A stretch of 64,000 nt of DNA from Micrasema longulum (taxonomy: Eukaryota; Arthropoda; Insecta; Trichoptera; Brachycentridae). The stretch lies in NCBI GenBank assembly GCA_022494885.1, contig JAGVSM010000847.1, positions 62,001 through 126,000 of the forward strand, read 5' to 3'. The notes under the pieces were generated by a model that worked only from the letters and a program-made list of their open reading frames with translations, was not told the DNA's origin and made no database searches. Shown here piece by piece: positions 10,255-20,030 of this stretch (the stretch's first letter is position 1; each line of letters begins with the position of its first letter). A program made the position numbers and the translations under genes.

Positions 10255-10450
10255 GTCGTGTTAGTGTTATTAAAGTATGCTACAACAATGGTTATCTCTC
10301 TAACTCATGTAGTGTCCATGCGGCTCGACTGTGGAATCATCTCCCATCCACCATCAAAGATGTTACTACAGTATCTCTGTTTTAATCCCGTCTGAAGAAA
10401 CATCTCCTTTCTCTTCCTTAATCTCTCCTTTCCTGTTTTATCTTTTTTTC
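10255..10450 (+). pseudogene. LINE reverse transcriptase C-terminal scrap
   Basis: Conceptual translation of about 10280-10385 gives NGYLSNSCSVHAARLWNHLP followed by STIKDVTTVS, the common C-terminal pattern of CR1/Jockey LINE polyproteins. Stops follow, and no catalytic region is present, so this is a short dead fragment. Confidence 0.55.
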
Positions 10451-12309
10451 CTTTTTCCATTAGTTTGAGATTTTTTTTACGAATACATTTATTTATATTT
10501 TTATATACGTATGTTAAACTTTTTTCTTCTTCTATTAAGTATGTTTTGTTTACTTTTACAACTGCTAAAAAACCTCACTACGATGGACTGCTGTGAAACC
10601 GGACAGTGGGCTTAAGAGGAAAGCGGAGAAAAGGGCCAAATACAATGTAAAGTTAACCAATAGTTGGTGGAACACCGCTGGGAATCAAGGTTGTAGCAAC
10701 ATTGAACCAGAACACTTATGTGACTTTTTAATTTACATTACCTTTTCTATTTTACATATATTTTTATTACCTTTGAACCTTTTTTTCTTTTAATGTTAAA
10801 ACGTATTTATTTTAAAATTTTAATATCTGTTTACGTTATATATTGTTATTTATGCTGTCCTCTTGGTTGCAAATTATGTGGGTATGCACTGTTCAAATAT
10901 TGTCACTACCTCTAAATCCTTTGTACCCATAACCATTGTTCACTTCCCACCTTAGTATCCTTTGATCACGCGCCACAATTAGACTTCGTGTCGTGAATTG
11001 CGCGTTCATTTTGTTGAACGTGCACCGCATCATAGACTTTATTTCCACCGACCATCAGTGTTCAGTTCCAGATCGGGGGCCTTTCTTAGTATTGGTGACG
11101 CTCGCAAGTAACCAGTCGGACCACAGCAATTCCATCAAGAACGGACTAGGTTAGTGGCATCCATTCCTAATTCATCTCATTTGTTGGGGTTGTGACCGAT
11201 TGACACTGCAAACCACATACCGAGGATATTCACTTATTTAATTTAAATTAAAATACAGTCTTCTCCGCTAAATAATATCTAAGAAGCCCTAGAGCTTCAC
11301 CCCTTGCAATTTCTCGCATCCACGTGGAAATTTGTTTTTCCACCACCTCTATTTTTTTGCACTGCTTATATGGTTTTTTGGGTATTATACTACCAGCTAA
11401 ATTGAGCTGAAATAAAAATTATTTTAATTATTTGATTATACTACTTTCGGATTCGCATTTTTTGATCATTTAACAAGTAAATAATAAAAATAATGTTTAT
11501 GCGTAATTTATTGGCTCTCAAAAGATTCTTCTTTAGTTTCATAAATTACACTAATCAAAATTTTAAACATGTATAAACAAATACAATACTAGAAAACTTT
11601 TTTTGTAATTGTACCATATAATGTACATAACACGCAATTTATAATTACTTTTATTTTTAAATTCTTTCAACGTATTGCGTCATTTATTTTATGTGGCTTG
11701 ATTTCGACCTAAAAACATTTGATTTTTAATTGAATTCCTCTTAAAACACTTGTGCAAATTCGATGTGAAATTAATATTCTATTAAATATTGTATACCCAA
11801 AATTGAAAAACTGCAAGTTATTAATCTTATCAGAAATAATTACAGTTTCGTCAATTTTATTTTAAAACAAATTTAATTTAAAATACTTTATGGTGACGGC
11901 ACACAAAGTAATAAATTAAAACAATCTACTTGTTTTGTATAATCTAAACGAAATGAAAAATATATCTTTAATTAATAAGTTGAATATATTCATAAATACC
12001 CAAATGTAATATAAAGACAATCATACGCTATCTAACTAGTTGTGTACTAATTATGCATAAATTTACCTGACTCGTGTATAGATAGACCTTAATTAAAATG
12101 TTAAAACAGATATTGTTTATGTGTTTCATTACAAAGTGAATGAATGTAATCATTAAGTACCGGAATCTCAATAAATTATTTAAATTACATTATCACGTAA
12201 TATTATAGCGGATACTCGATTAAACTTATATTAAAAATATTTTTTAATTAACACTTTTAAATGGGGCTTTGTCCATTTGTAATAATAAGTTGACACGAAA
12301 TATTTATTT
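10451..12309. other. No gene recognised; less AT-rich block at 10850-11225
   Basis: A short frame at 10593-10793 begins with the basic run LKRKAEKRAKY but is not assignable. The block at about 10850-11225 is clearly less AT-rich than its surroundings (for example cacgcgccacaattagac, gatcgggggcc) and has no repeat partner here. 11226-12309 is plain AT-rich DNA. Confidence 0.35.
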
Positions 12310-12458
12310 TACACCAAAATATTTTTATAATTCCTGGACTGGCAACTGAAGCACTCATTTCATTCATGTAAAAAAAAGATCAAGATACGCTGCGATTGGT
12401 GTACCAATGTAGTGCCCTATGCACCATTATTTGTGAAAAGGGAATGATGATGATGATA
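12310..12458 (+). mobile_element. SINE A 3' part
   Basis: Has the A-family body (attcctggactggcaac, gaagcactcatttc) and tail (gatcaagatacgctgcgatt, tgtaccaatgtagtgc, gcaccatta), ending in gatgatgatgat. The tRNA-like head is missing or unrecognisable. Confidence 0.7.
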
Positions 12459-13204
12459 CTTCTTATTCGACTGGGTCAGGGTTCGGCGGTTTCTCAAGTG
12501 AGAAGAGCCAAATTGTCATGGAAACAGGATAACTAAAGAACCAGAGAGCCGCATAGATGTCATATACAGGATGTTCTTTAAACCCTGTCACATCCGAAAC
12601 CACAATTGACAGTATGAGCAAGAAGACATATTGGCACATAAAAATAGTTTTTTTGGAACAAATAAAATTTAAAAAAATAAAATATCAAAAAAAGCAAATG
12701 GTTGCTTACTTCTGCAGGAGTGAAACGGGAGGGAAAAAGGGGAGTCTGACACTGCGCCGCGCTCCCCCCATATTTTTTCCCTGGATTTTATATTAATCAC
12801 TAAAGTTTTGATTTTTTAACACACTATGGATATTTACTAAAAATGTGTCTATTATTTTATTTTTTTAAAGTGTCTTATAGGATCATCCGAAAACCCCTAA
12901 AAACGCCCAGTTTTGTCTGCTGTCTTCAGACGTACGGTACACAAATGTTATAACTTTTTTTGAAAGATGCAAAAAGTATCGACACAAAAATTATTATTCT
13001 GATACTTTTTCTTGAAAAAAACAACCAGATCGGTTCAGTTTCTGGGTGCGAAAAACGAGACAACTAAATGTCAATTTCATCGATTTGAGTTCGGCATAAT
13101 TAGTCTGACATGCAGTTGTCAATTTTGTACAGTACAGGGGAGTCATTTGCGAGAAAGTGACATAAAACACAATGTTCAAATACGTTTTTATCAAAATTCT
13201 CCCT
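12459..13204. other. No gene recognised; unclassified GC-richer patches
   Basis: The sequence tacaggatgttctttaaacc at 12563 resembles the acagggtgt-type termini of some insect repeats, but no matching end was found. 12725-12785 is GC-richer, with purine and pyrimidine runs (gagggaaaaagggga, gctccccccat). A block at 13010-13200 has open frames on both strands without motifs. Confidence 0.35.
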
Positions 13205-13285
13205 ATGACTGAAAATGACCTCCTAGGGGGTGAAATCCAGCTTTTTATCTGCAAACATTTGGGCAAACTCAAAATATTGTAATTA
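13205..13285 (-). repeat. Repeat M terminal fragment
   Basis: Contains cctagggggtgaaatccagc, then tgcaaacatttgggcaaac and the M terminus ctcaaaatattgt. This is the reverse complement of the arm at 5614-5690. Confidence 0.65.
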
Positions 13286-13669
13286 CTTAAATGCTTAGCT
13301 TAGATTTTTTCATGAATAAAGGAACATTATCCGCGGTTTACACTCGCCTTAGTTAATAAAATTGTAAGCCAAGAAAGAATCTGTTGACTGAAGTATTAGT
13401 GCTGTAATTTATGTGGCGGGAACACGCGGTCGGTACATATTTCTATCGTGCGCGGTCTTTACTACCCAGAATAAATCTCTCATCACACGAAGTGCAAGCT
13501 ATTTTACTCCTTCTAGTAAAGCCGTAAACAAACAGGGTGGAATTAAAAAACTCATTTTTATAAAAGATAGACATCTTAATTCCATCGATTAAAAAAATAT
13601 ATGCATTAATTATTAGTCTAAGCGCATATGTTGCCGTTTAGGAAAAAGTCAGTAATCCAAATAACATTA
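13286..13669. other. No gene recognised; GC-richer patch at 13410-13530
   Basis: The patch tgtggcgggaacacgcggtc (13411) to about 13530 includes gaataaatctctcatc and looks somewhat like LTR sequence. No flanking duplication or matching ends were found, so it is left unclassified. Confidence 0.3.
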
Positions 13670-13790
13670 TTTTGAGAAATTGCAATTTAAAAGTTTGGAG
13701 AAGAAGGAACGATCAGTTTTTTGTGTTTTGGAGGTTTTATGCAAACAGCAAAATTTATTAATGTATTTTTAATAAATTCCTTTGGTAATT
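13670..13790 (+). repeat. Interspersed repeat R, copy 1
   Basis: Matches 27345-27455: both share gcaattt, then tttggagaagaaggaa, followed by a related gttttgRagSttttaYSYA-like stretch and ttattaatgt. Only two copies are visible here, and the edges are unclear. Confidence 0.5.
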
Positions 13791-15689
13791 TCTTCCTTTT
13801 TTCCCTTTTTAAGGAGGCAAGATAGCTAAAATTTGGTTAAGTGTCTTTCGCTTATTTATAATCTCGATAATGCAAGCTACAAGAATTCGTGAAAGGAAAG
13901 AAGTATTAGGAATAATTTTCAAAATTTTATTTATTTTATTTCTCTGGTTTGTCCCTGCTACATGGGTTTATATTTACATATTTATTACAGCAATTTAAAT
14001 TTAATTGTTAATACAATTGGTTAATTGAATAGTAAAAGTATACACATATATTTTTTGTTTTTGCTGATGAGTCATCTAAACTGCCTAACTAGGGATAGGT
14101 TCCCCGTTCTTAGGCAGCCAATAATACTCGTATATTTTTCAGAGTTATTTTTGTAATAAATATCATTAACTTGAATAAAACAATTTCATCCATTTATATA
14201 GTTTTTTAAACATAATGTGAAGACATAATACATATACACACGTACAAATGAGACATGTATAAATGAGATACGCGTATTTAAAGAATTATTACTAGAGCAC
14301 ACCTAAGAATATGTTTATTTGTGCACTCGTTCCAGATTTAAAATAAAATAATAAATGTACACAATTAAATAATAAATATTCCACAAATTTCTAAATCCTA
14401 TATCTTTACCATTAAATTTTGGAATCAATTTATCTATCTATTTACATACCTCATTTTTTAATAAATGAATTAACATTTTTTTCTTTTAAATATTTTACTG
14501 GCTACTTCCCCTTTTGTTCAGTTTCTTGTACATGTGTTTTTTCATATAACTGCTGTAATTGTCTTAGGGCTTTTGTGTAATAAAAAAAATATTTTGTGGT
14601 TAAAAAAACTTTTCTATTTAAATAAACATTTTTGAACTCGTTGTTTTCTATGTTTAAATATATTATATGATAACATAAATTCACATAGTCAAAAAACAGC
14701 TCACTCGAATTTACAAAACATTGTTCTAAGTTACCGTGGTAACGTTTGCCTCTTAAAAATATAATTTTACGATTCGAATGACATATTTAACTCATAACAG
14801 TCATTCAACCTTTTTTTTCTTATTTATAGTTCACAAACAATTTACTGTCCATATATATATTTTAAGATATCACAATATAAATAGAATTTATAAAATAATA
14901 ATTAATAACACCAAACATTTTTTACCAATTGTATGTGAAAATAGTCACAAAACAAAAATCAAAAATTGTAAAGAGACCGAAATTTAGTTTTCTTTATATG
15001 TTATTAAAGCATTTTAATAGAATTTATGTTAAATTTATTTTAATAAAATTTAATTTAACATATATGCAATTAATACAATCGAATAGAATTTCACTAGAAC
15101 ATTTATAAAGTCTCGTAATAACAATAAGCTTTTTTTAATGCACATCAATAATTATAGTTATAATTGAGACAATAAAATAAAAAGATAAAAAATAAGATCA
15201 TGAATTTGAACAAACTTAACAATATAAAAGATAAAAAGTTGAAATTAAATTATTGTAAAAATTAGTTTGACGATATAAAATACATCGTACATATACATGT
15301 AAATATTATTAAATCATTTAAATAAAATTAGAATATTTGAGTTAGGAGAAAGCCTAATCCATCTATCGCCTCAATCTCAGTTAATTTCATTTATTTATTA
15401 TTAACACAAATTATAATTAACAAATGATATTATTCGCTTTTTTTATTATTATGATTTATCTCACAGTATCCAGTAGTTTATAGGGAACAGCATTAACATT
15501 AATTGCAGGGTTCGAATATAATTTTAGCTTTATGGAACGTAAGGTGACCAGTCTTACGTTTCAAGTCCATGAACAATTGTGTCAATGTTTAGGCGGATGA
15601 TAAAAACAGTTATATATTTAAATATAATAAAAATCCAGAACAAGTTTCTCCAACTCTATTGCCAATCCTGGAAATGAAAAGGTTAATTC
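13791..15689. other. AT-rich stretch; holds a short repeat with an X-box-like dyad
   Basis: Very AT-rich, with short open frames at 14502-14684 (minus) and 14778-14987 (plus) that have no motif. The only shared sequence is the short repeat at 14730-14781 (separate entry). Confidence 0.5.
14730..14781 (+). repeat. Short repeat with X-box-like dyad, copy 1
   Basis: Begins with gttaccgtggtaac and continues gtttgcctcttaaaa; it is closely matched at 32470-32521. The first 14 bases fit the GTTACC-NN-GGTAAC arrangement of an RFX-type X-box. Since it lies in a repeated segment, function in host regulation is not implied. Confidence 0.5.
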
Positions 15690-15975
15690 ATCTCATGGTC
15701 TAGTGATTAACGCGTCTGCCTACATGCCTGAGGTCCTAATTTTAACCCTTGTGTGGTTATGAGGTCACGTAAATATAAAATAAATAAATTAACAGTTTAT
15801 TTATGTATCTGCATTTTTATATTTTTTTATCTTGTTTTTTGTTTGTGTTTTAAAGAGTAAATTTTTGGTAATAAGTGGTTTTTAATTTCAATATTTTATG
15901 TCATAAATAATTAAATACTCATTACTAACGCTTTATGCACCATTGTGTGTAGATAAGGTAATGGTGATGATATTT
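15690..15975 (+). mobile_element. SINE D head with an A-like tail
   Basis: The head reads catggtctagtgattaacgc with a B-box-like remnant (gaggtcctaattttaaccc), and is of the same type as 45765-45840. After about 130 bp of AT-rich sequence an A-type tail follows at 15925-15975 (tatgcaccattgtgtg, ggtaatggtgatgat). The two could be one chimeric SINE with an internal insertion or two adjacent fragments. Confidence 0.5.
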
Positions 15976-17084
15976 TGTTAACAAAAAAATACATTAGGTT
16001 ACACAAAGTTGATCAAAAGTGGGATTTATTGAATTATGTTTTTAACCGTATTCAAAAAAATAAATTGTAAATATTGAACAAAAATTATAGGTACAGTATT
16101 GTAATTTAGTATGCAACCAATTTGGTATCCGGGTCAGTTCTATTTCTAATTCCTTCGCCTATAGTGATGACTGTAAATTTTTCAACGCTTCTCTCGTAAA
16201 TCAATCTTTCAACGTTTGCTACACTGTAAAACCTAATAAATCTGTACAGTTTATAATATAATATGCGTTTTAGCGCTGAGCTAAACTGTTCGCGCAGAAA
16301 CGGTAGCCAACACAAGAAAGATAATATATTTATAACTTCAAATTTTTGCTACCCACTACTCCAACCCAATTGAATCAAAATCGGAAGAGGTTTGTAGTTT
16401 GCAATAAAAAAGGTTACTAATTTTGATAACGTCAGTTCTAAAATATCATATTATTTACATTTAATTTAACTTTCAAACGCAACTGACACCAAAATAGGGA
16501 AAAACAATTACTGAAAATGGTAGCTAGCGTTAATTTTACAAAATATATTTTGCTTCTAAATGTATCTTATTTTTACCACCAAAAGCATATAAAAATGATG
16601 ATATAATTACTAAGAAAATAATCAGATCAAGCTTTGAAGAGCGTTACGTATTGTTCATTGGCCTATCATCAGAATTAAATTTAGCAAAAAACAAATGTTA
16701 TTAACTTATTATATAAAATATAAAATCTATGTAACAGGAAAATTTTGTGACAATCTAAGAAAAAGTTTTATATGCGTTTATTCCGCTACTGCACATTCTT
16801 AAATTAAAATCATATAAAACATTAATAATCATGGCGAGGTGTTTATAATAAATGATATATTTATTTGTTGTTGAAACATAAATTTGTGAGTTGGAGATCC
16901 CTCTCCCAAAAATATATTTAATAATAATAATATCATCAAATTAAAAATCGTTTTAAGAATTAAACAAATTACATTCATTTGATATTGCTTTAATTTTAAT
17001 TTTAAAAAAAATAATATGACACGTATTGAATTGATAAATAACTCACGTATTAACAGAAAATTTAGAAACTTTAAGTAGATTAGT
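15976..17084. other. AT-rich stretch without a recognised gene
   Basis: A minus-strand frame at 16106-16315 (69 codons) has no recognisable motif. Nothing else is seen. Confidence 0.5.
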
Positions 17085-17150
17085 TATTGAAGCCAAAGAA
17101 CTAACAAGGCTTATAATTTCATCGCTGGCTGGTTTGTGTGACCATGTTAC
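17085..17150 (+). repeat. Repeat M internal fragment
   Basis: Contains aaggcttataatttcatc and gctggctggtttgtgtgacc, diverged versions of the M body segment seen at 5358-5400. Confidence 0.4.
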
Positions 17151-17536
17151 AGAGCGTTATATACAAAAAGTTCCGATCTCTTCCCGTCCTTGATGCCAAA
17201 AGCATCTATATAACGCTACGTCTAGTTTGGTACTTTGTGTGAAGTATCTTATTGGGCACTCACTTTTAACTTATTCTCACTGCGTACTCTGCCCATCGCA
17301 GCCTCCTTATTTTAATAATTTGCACTATTTTTGGCTCATTATAGATATTTTAGACATCTTTGTTTAACCGTACTCTCGAAACTCAGTTTTTCTGCAAAGC
17401 TCCAAATATGTATCATTCATAGTATTTACCTTTCAAATGTGGGAAAAATTATCTTATTTTTTTACTGAATACTTATTGAAATCGCTCGACTTACTAAATG
17501 TATTTTTGTGATATTACACAAACTAAATACGTAGCT
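17151..17536. other. No gene recognised; 11-bp separated inverted repeat
   Basis: agcgttatata near 17153 and tatataacgct near 17206 are inverted copies about 40 bp apart. The remainder is unclassified. Confidence 0.4.
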
Positions 17537-17764
17537 TTGGCCTTAGGGTGTAATGGTCAGTGCATTTGCCTACCATACAAGAGGTCTCGGATTTGATTCC
17601 CGCCATAGTTGATTTAAAATTGTGTGTTTACACATAAAATATTTCATAGTCCCTGGACTGGAACCTGAAGCGTCAAACTAATCATTTTACCTTCATGTAA
17701 CAAAAATGACCAAGATACGCTGCAATGGGCGCCATTAGGTGCGGAAAGGGAACAATGATGATAA
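17537..17764 (+). mobile_element. SINE A, near full length
   Basis: The tRNA-like head ttggccttagggtgtaatgg, with gaggtctcggatttgattcc, is followed by the A body (agtccctggactggaacc) and tail (accaagatacgctgcaatgg, gccattaggtgcgg). The tail is slightly shortened relative to the copy at 17961. The B box is mutated (gatttgattcc). Confidence 0.8.
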
Positions 17765-17960
17765 TATGCGTAGTTAAAACTTTTTAACATGGAACATCGC
17801 AAAGTTGGAGCTTCAGATATAAATTCTATTTCATGTCAACCTGGCAAGGAATTAAATCTCCTGCAAGGTATTTTAAATCTTACATGACATAAAACTAAGA
17901 CTAGTCTGACACGAATACTCATTTGCTATTTTATTTCATTTTGATTTGTTATGTTTTTGT

Positions 17961-18223
17961 CGGCCTCGTGGTGTAATGGTCAGCACGTTAGCCTGCCATG
18001 TAAGAGGTTTCGGATTCGATTCCCGACATTGTTGATATGAAATATTTATTTAAAAGAGGTTTTCACACGAGAATATTTCATAGTCCCTCGACTGGTACCT
18101 GAAGCGTAAGACTAATTATCTTACCTTCATGTAACAAAAAATATCAAGATACGCTGCGATTGGTGTACCAATGCAGTGTCCTGTGCACCATTAGGTGTGG
18201 AAAGGAAACTATGATGATGATGG
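17961..18223 (+). mobile_element. SINE A, best copy
   Basis: The most complete family A copy. The A box is in tggtgtaatggtcag and the B box in ggattcgattcccgac, in a head resembling a tRNA-Gly type gene (cctgccatgtaagagg). The body has agtccctcgactggtacc and cttaccttcatgtaac, and the tail has gatacgctgcgattggtgta, gcaccattaggtgtgg and a gatgatgatgg repeat. It lies only about 20 bp from a minus-strand SINE B. Confidence 0.85.
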
Positions 18224-18243
18224 TGTTATTGCACTTTAACAGG

Positions 18244-18392
18244 CCAAGAGCCTATTTACAATGGTGTTACAAAACACAGAACACCCAGGCTTAAGAGAAA
18301 TCACAGTTCATTTTTATATACTCACTGAGAATTGAACTCGGAACTTTTCGTGCGTGAGTAAAGTAAAGTTGCTTCAACGCGATGGAGGCTAT
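18244..18392 (-). mobile_element. SINE B, diverged copy
   Basis: On the minus strand it reads the family B landmarks: ccgagttcaattctcagtg for the B-box region, tgatttctcttaagcctggg, gtgttctgtgttttgtaac, and ctcttggcctgtt near the 3' end. It is more diverged than the copies at 26271-26440 and 63587-63760. Confidence 0.7.
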
Positions 18393-18469
18393 AGACATAT
18401 CGTATAAAAACTATCAGTATTTTATAAAACATAAATTTTTGTTTGGATTTTTTCGCACACGACTGTACT

Positions 18470-18595
18470 TCTAGTTGGACCTGTTTTACGAGGGCCAGCT
18501 CCGTAATTTATCGGCACCGGGTCGCGTAAAGCTCGAACCTGGAGCTTTAAAACCATCATTACTCACTGCTCATGCCACACCACGATAAAACTTTA
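18470..18595 (-). mobile_element. tRNA-derived SINE head, family E (candidate)
   Basis: The minus strand begins ggtgtggcatgagcagtgag (A-box-like) and continues to ctccaggttcgagctttac (B-box-like ggttcgagc). The spacing fits a tRNA-derived RNA polymerase III promoter. The block is GC-richer than its surroundings. No second copy was seen here, so a decayed tRNA pseudogene is equally possible. Confidence 0.4.
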
Positions 18596-18599
18596 TTTT

Positions 18600-19780
18600 A
18601 TTGTATTCTGGCATCTTACTCTGAAGGTTGGTTACCCAACAGCTTCTAGTCATAAACTGTATTGAGAAATTGCAACCTAAAATAAAACATTCTATAAATG
18701 TGAAGAGTTACCTTTTCAATGACCAGATTACAATATCTTCAAATCGAAGCTTTACTTCTTTCGTATCGTCAAAGAGTTACCTTTTCGAGAGTACTGACTA
18801 AAATCGATAAATCGTCATCCGATTCATGCGAAATATAATCCGATATTCAAAAAAAAAATTCTGTGATTGCATACCTGTAGTAGCTAGTTTTTCTAAACAA
18901 GCAATAACAATTTATTTACCCCGTAAATTCTTAATTTAGCTTACTGAAATAGGTTCTCAATTTAGGATCGTTTTCACAAAGTGAAATTTCTACAAAAAAA
19001 AACAAATGCGTTTTTTTATTGAAATGGGTTCTTCGACGTAAGTAAGACGATTTGCTTAACTTCTGTACTATCTGTATCTACCTCGGTATGTTCTACCTAC
19101 TTGTCATCTTAACATCATATGATCGAATCCAACCAATGACCAACAAATGACACCAAAAATTCAATCCACTTTCTTTACTTCATTAAAATTTAAAATACAT
19201 ACTTCTCTTTTATATTTTAAATAGGTTTCTGTGATAAAAAGTTCCCACTTTAAAGCGATTATGTACTTTAATAAATCCCAAATGCCAAAAATTCTCATTT
19301 GAACATGATTTTTATATGATTTTTGACAATTCAATAACCAAAACGGTACGCTTAACGATCGCCGGTATTATCCTTTTAATTGATTACAAAGCCGGCTACT
19401 TTAACGTCTCGATATGTGCACTCATAAAGATAGTACAACAGATGGAAAATAAATAACTACTAATTATTTTTTATGGTGGCAACATTTTAATGCCTACATA
19501 CTCTTATATATTAGAGGGGCAGAATTTAGCTGTATTGTTTTTTGTATCTAGGCGTTCGTTTTTCAAACTGCTACTTATGTTTGAATTTAATTTGACTTCA
19601 AAATTTACTTATTTCTCTTTCATATTTTTAATAAGCTTTTAAGAAAAAAGTTCCGATCTCAGAACGATTGAAAATTTAAATAAATTGTAATTAAAGAAAA
19701 AATTGCTCGGTGGAAAAAAAATTGTGTCACTTTTAATGTGTAGATATGTGTATCGAGGGGTACTAGACCCGTCGGTACAA
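18600..19780. other. AT-rich stretch without a recognised gene
   Basis: A short direct repeat, aagagttaccttttc, occurs near 18705 and 18769. No gene or familiar element is seen. Confidence 0.45.
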
Positions 19781-19782
19781 AC

Positions 19783-20030
19783 CGATGTACTTACATCAAA
19801 ACTGGATGGTGGGGGGAACAGTAATGTATTTTTAAAATCGGTCGGGAGAATATTTTATGACGTCATACTCAAGATATCACTTTAGTGCATATATATGTGA
19901 ACCATGACGTACGCTTCCCTTTGTTTCATATCGATGTACCTACCCAAAACTTGAAGATGGGAGGTCAGTAGTATATCTTCATAATCGCTCGATTGAATTT
20001 ATCTTCAACTATACCGTCATGGTCTTTACC
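19783..20030 (+). repeat. Diverged tandem duplication, about 150-bp period
   Basis: gatgtacttacatcaaaact at 19783 and gatgtacctacccaaaactt at 19933 begin two related stretches. Each continues through a gatgg-rich block and a tcggtcgg/tcgctcga block to a gaatattt/gaatttat block. Similarity is moderate. The 60-codon frame at 19703-19885 is not supported as a gene. Confidence 0.4.

Noticed and set aside
13411..13530. Solo LTR beginning tgtggcggg
   Set aside because: No CA end with a matching target duplication could be placed.
17961..18030. Functional tRNA gene
   Set aside because: The A and B boxes are present, but the acceptor and anticodon arms do not pair properly and the sequence continues into a SINE body found in other copies.
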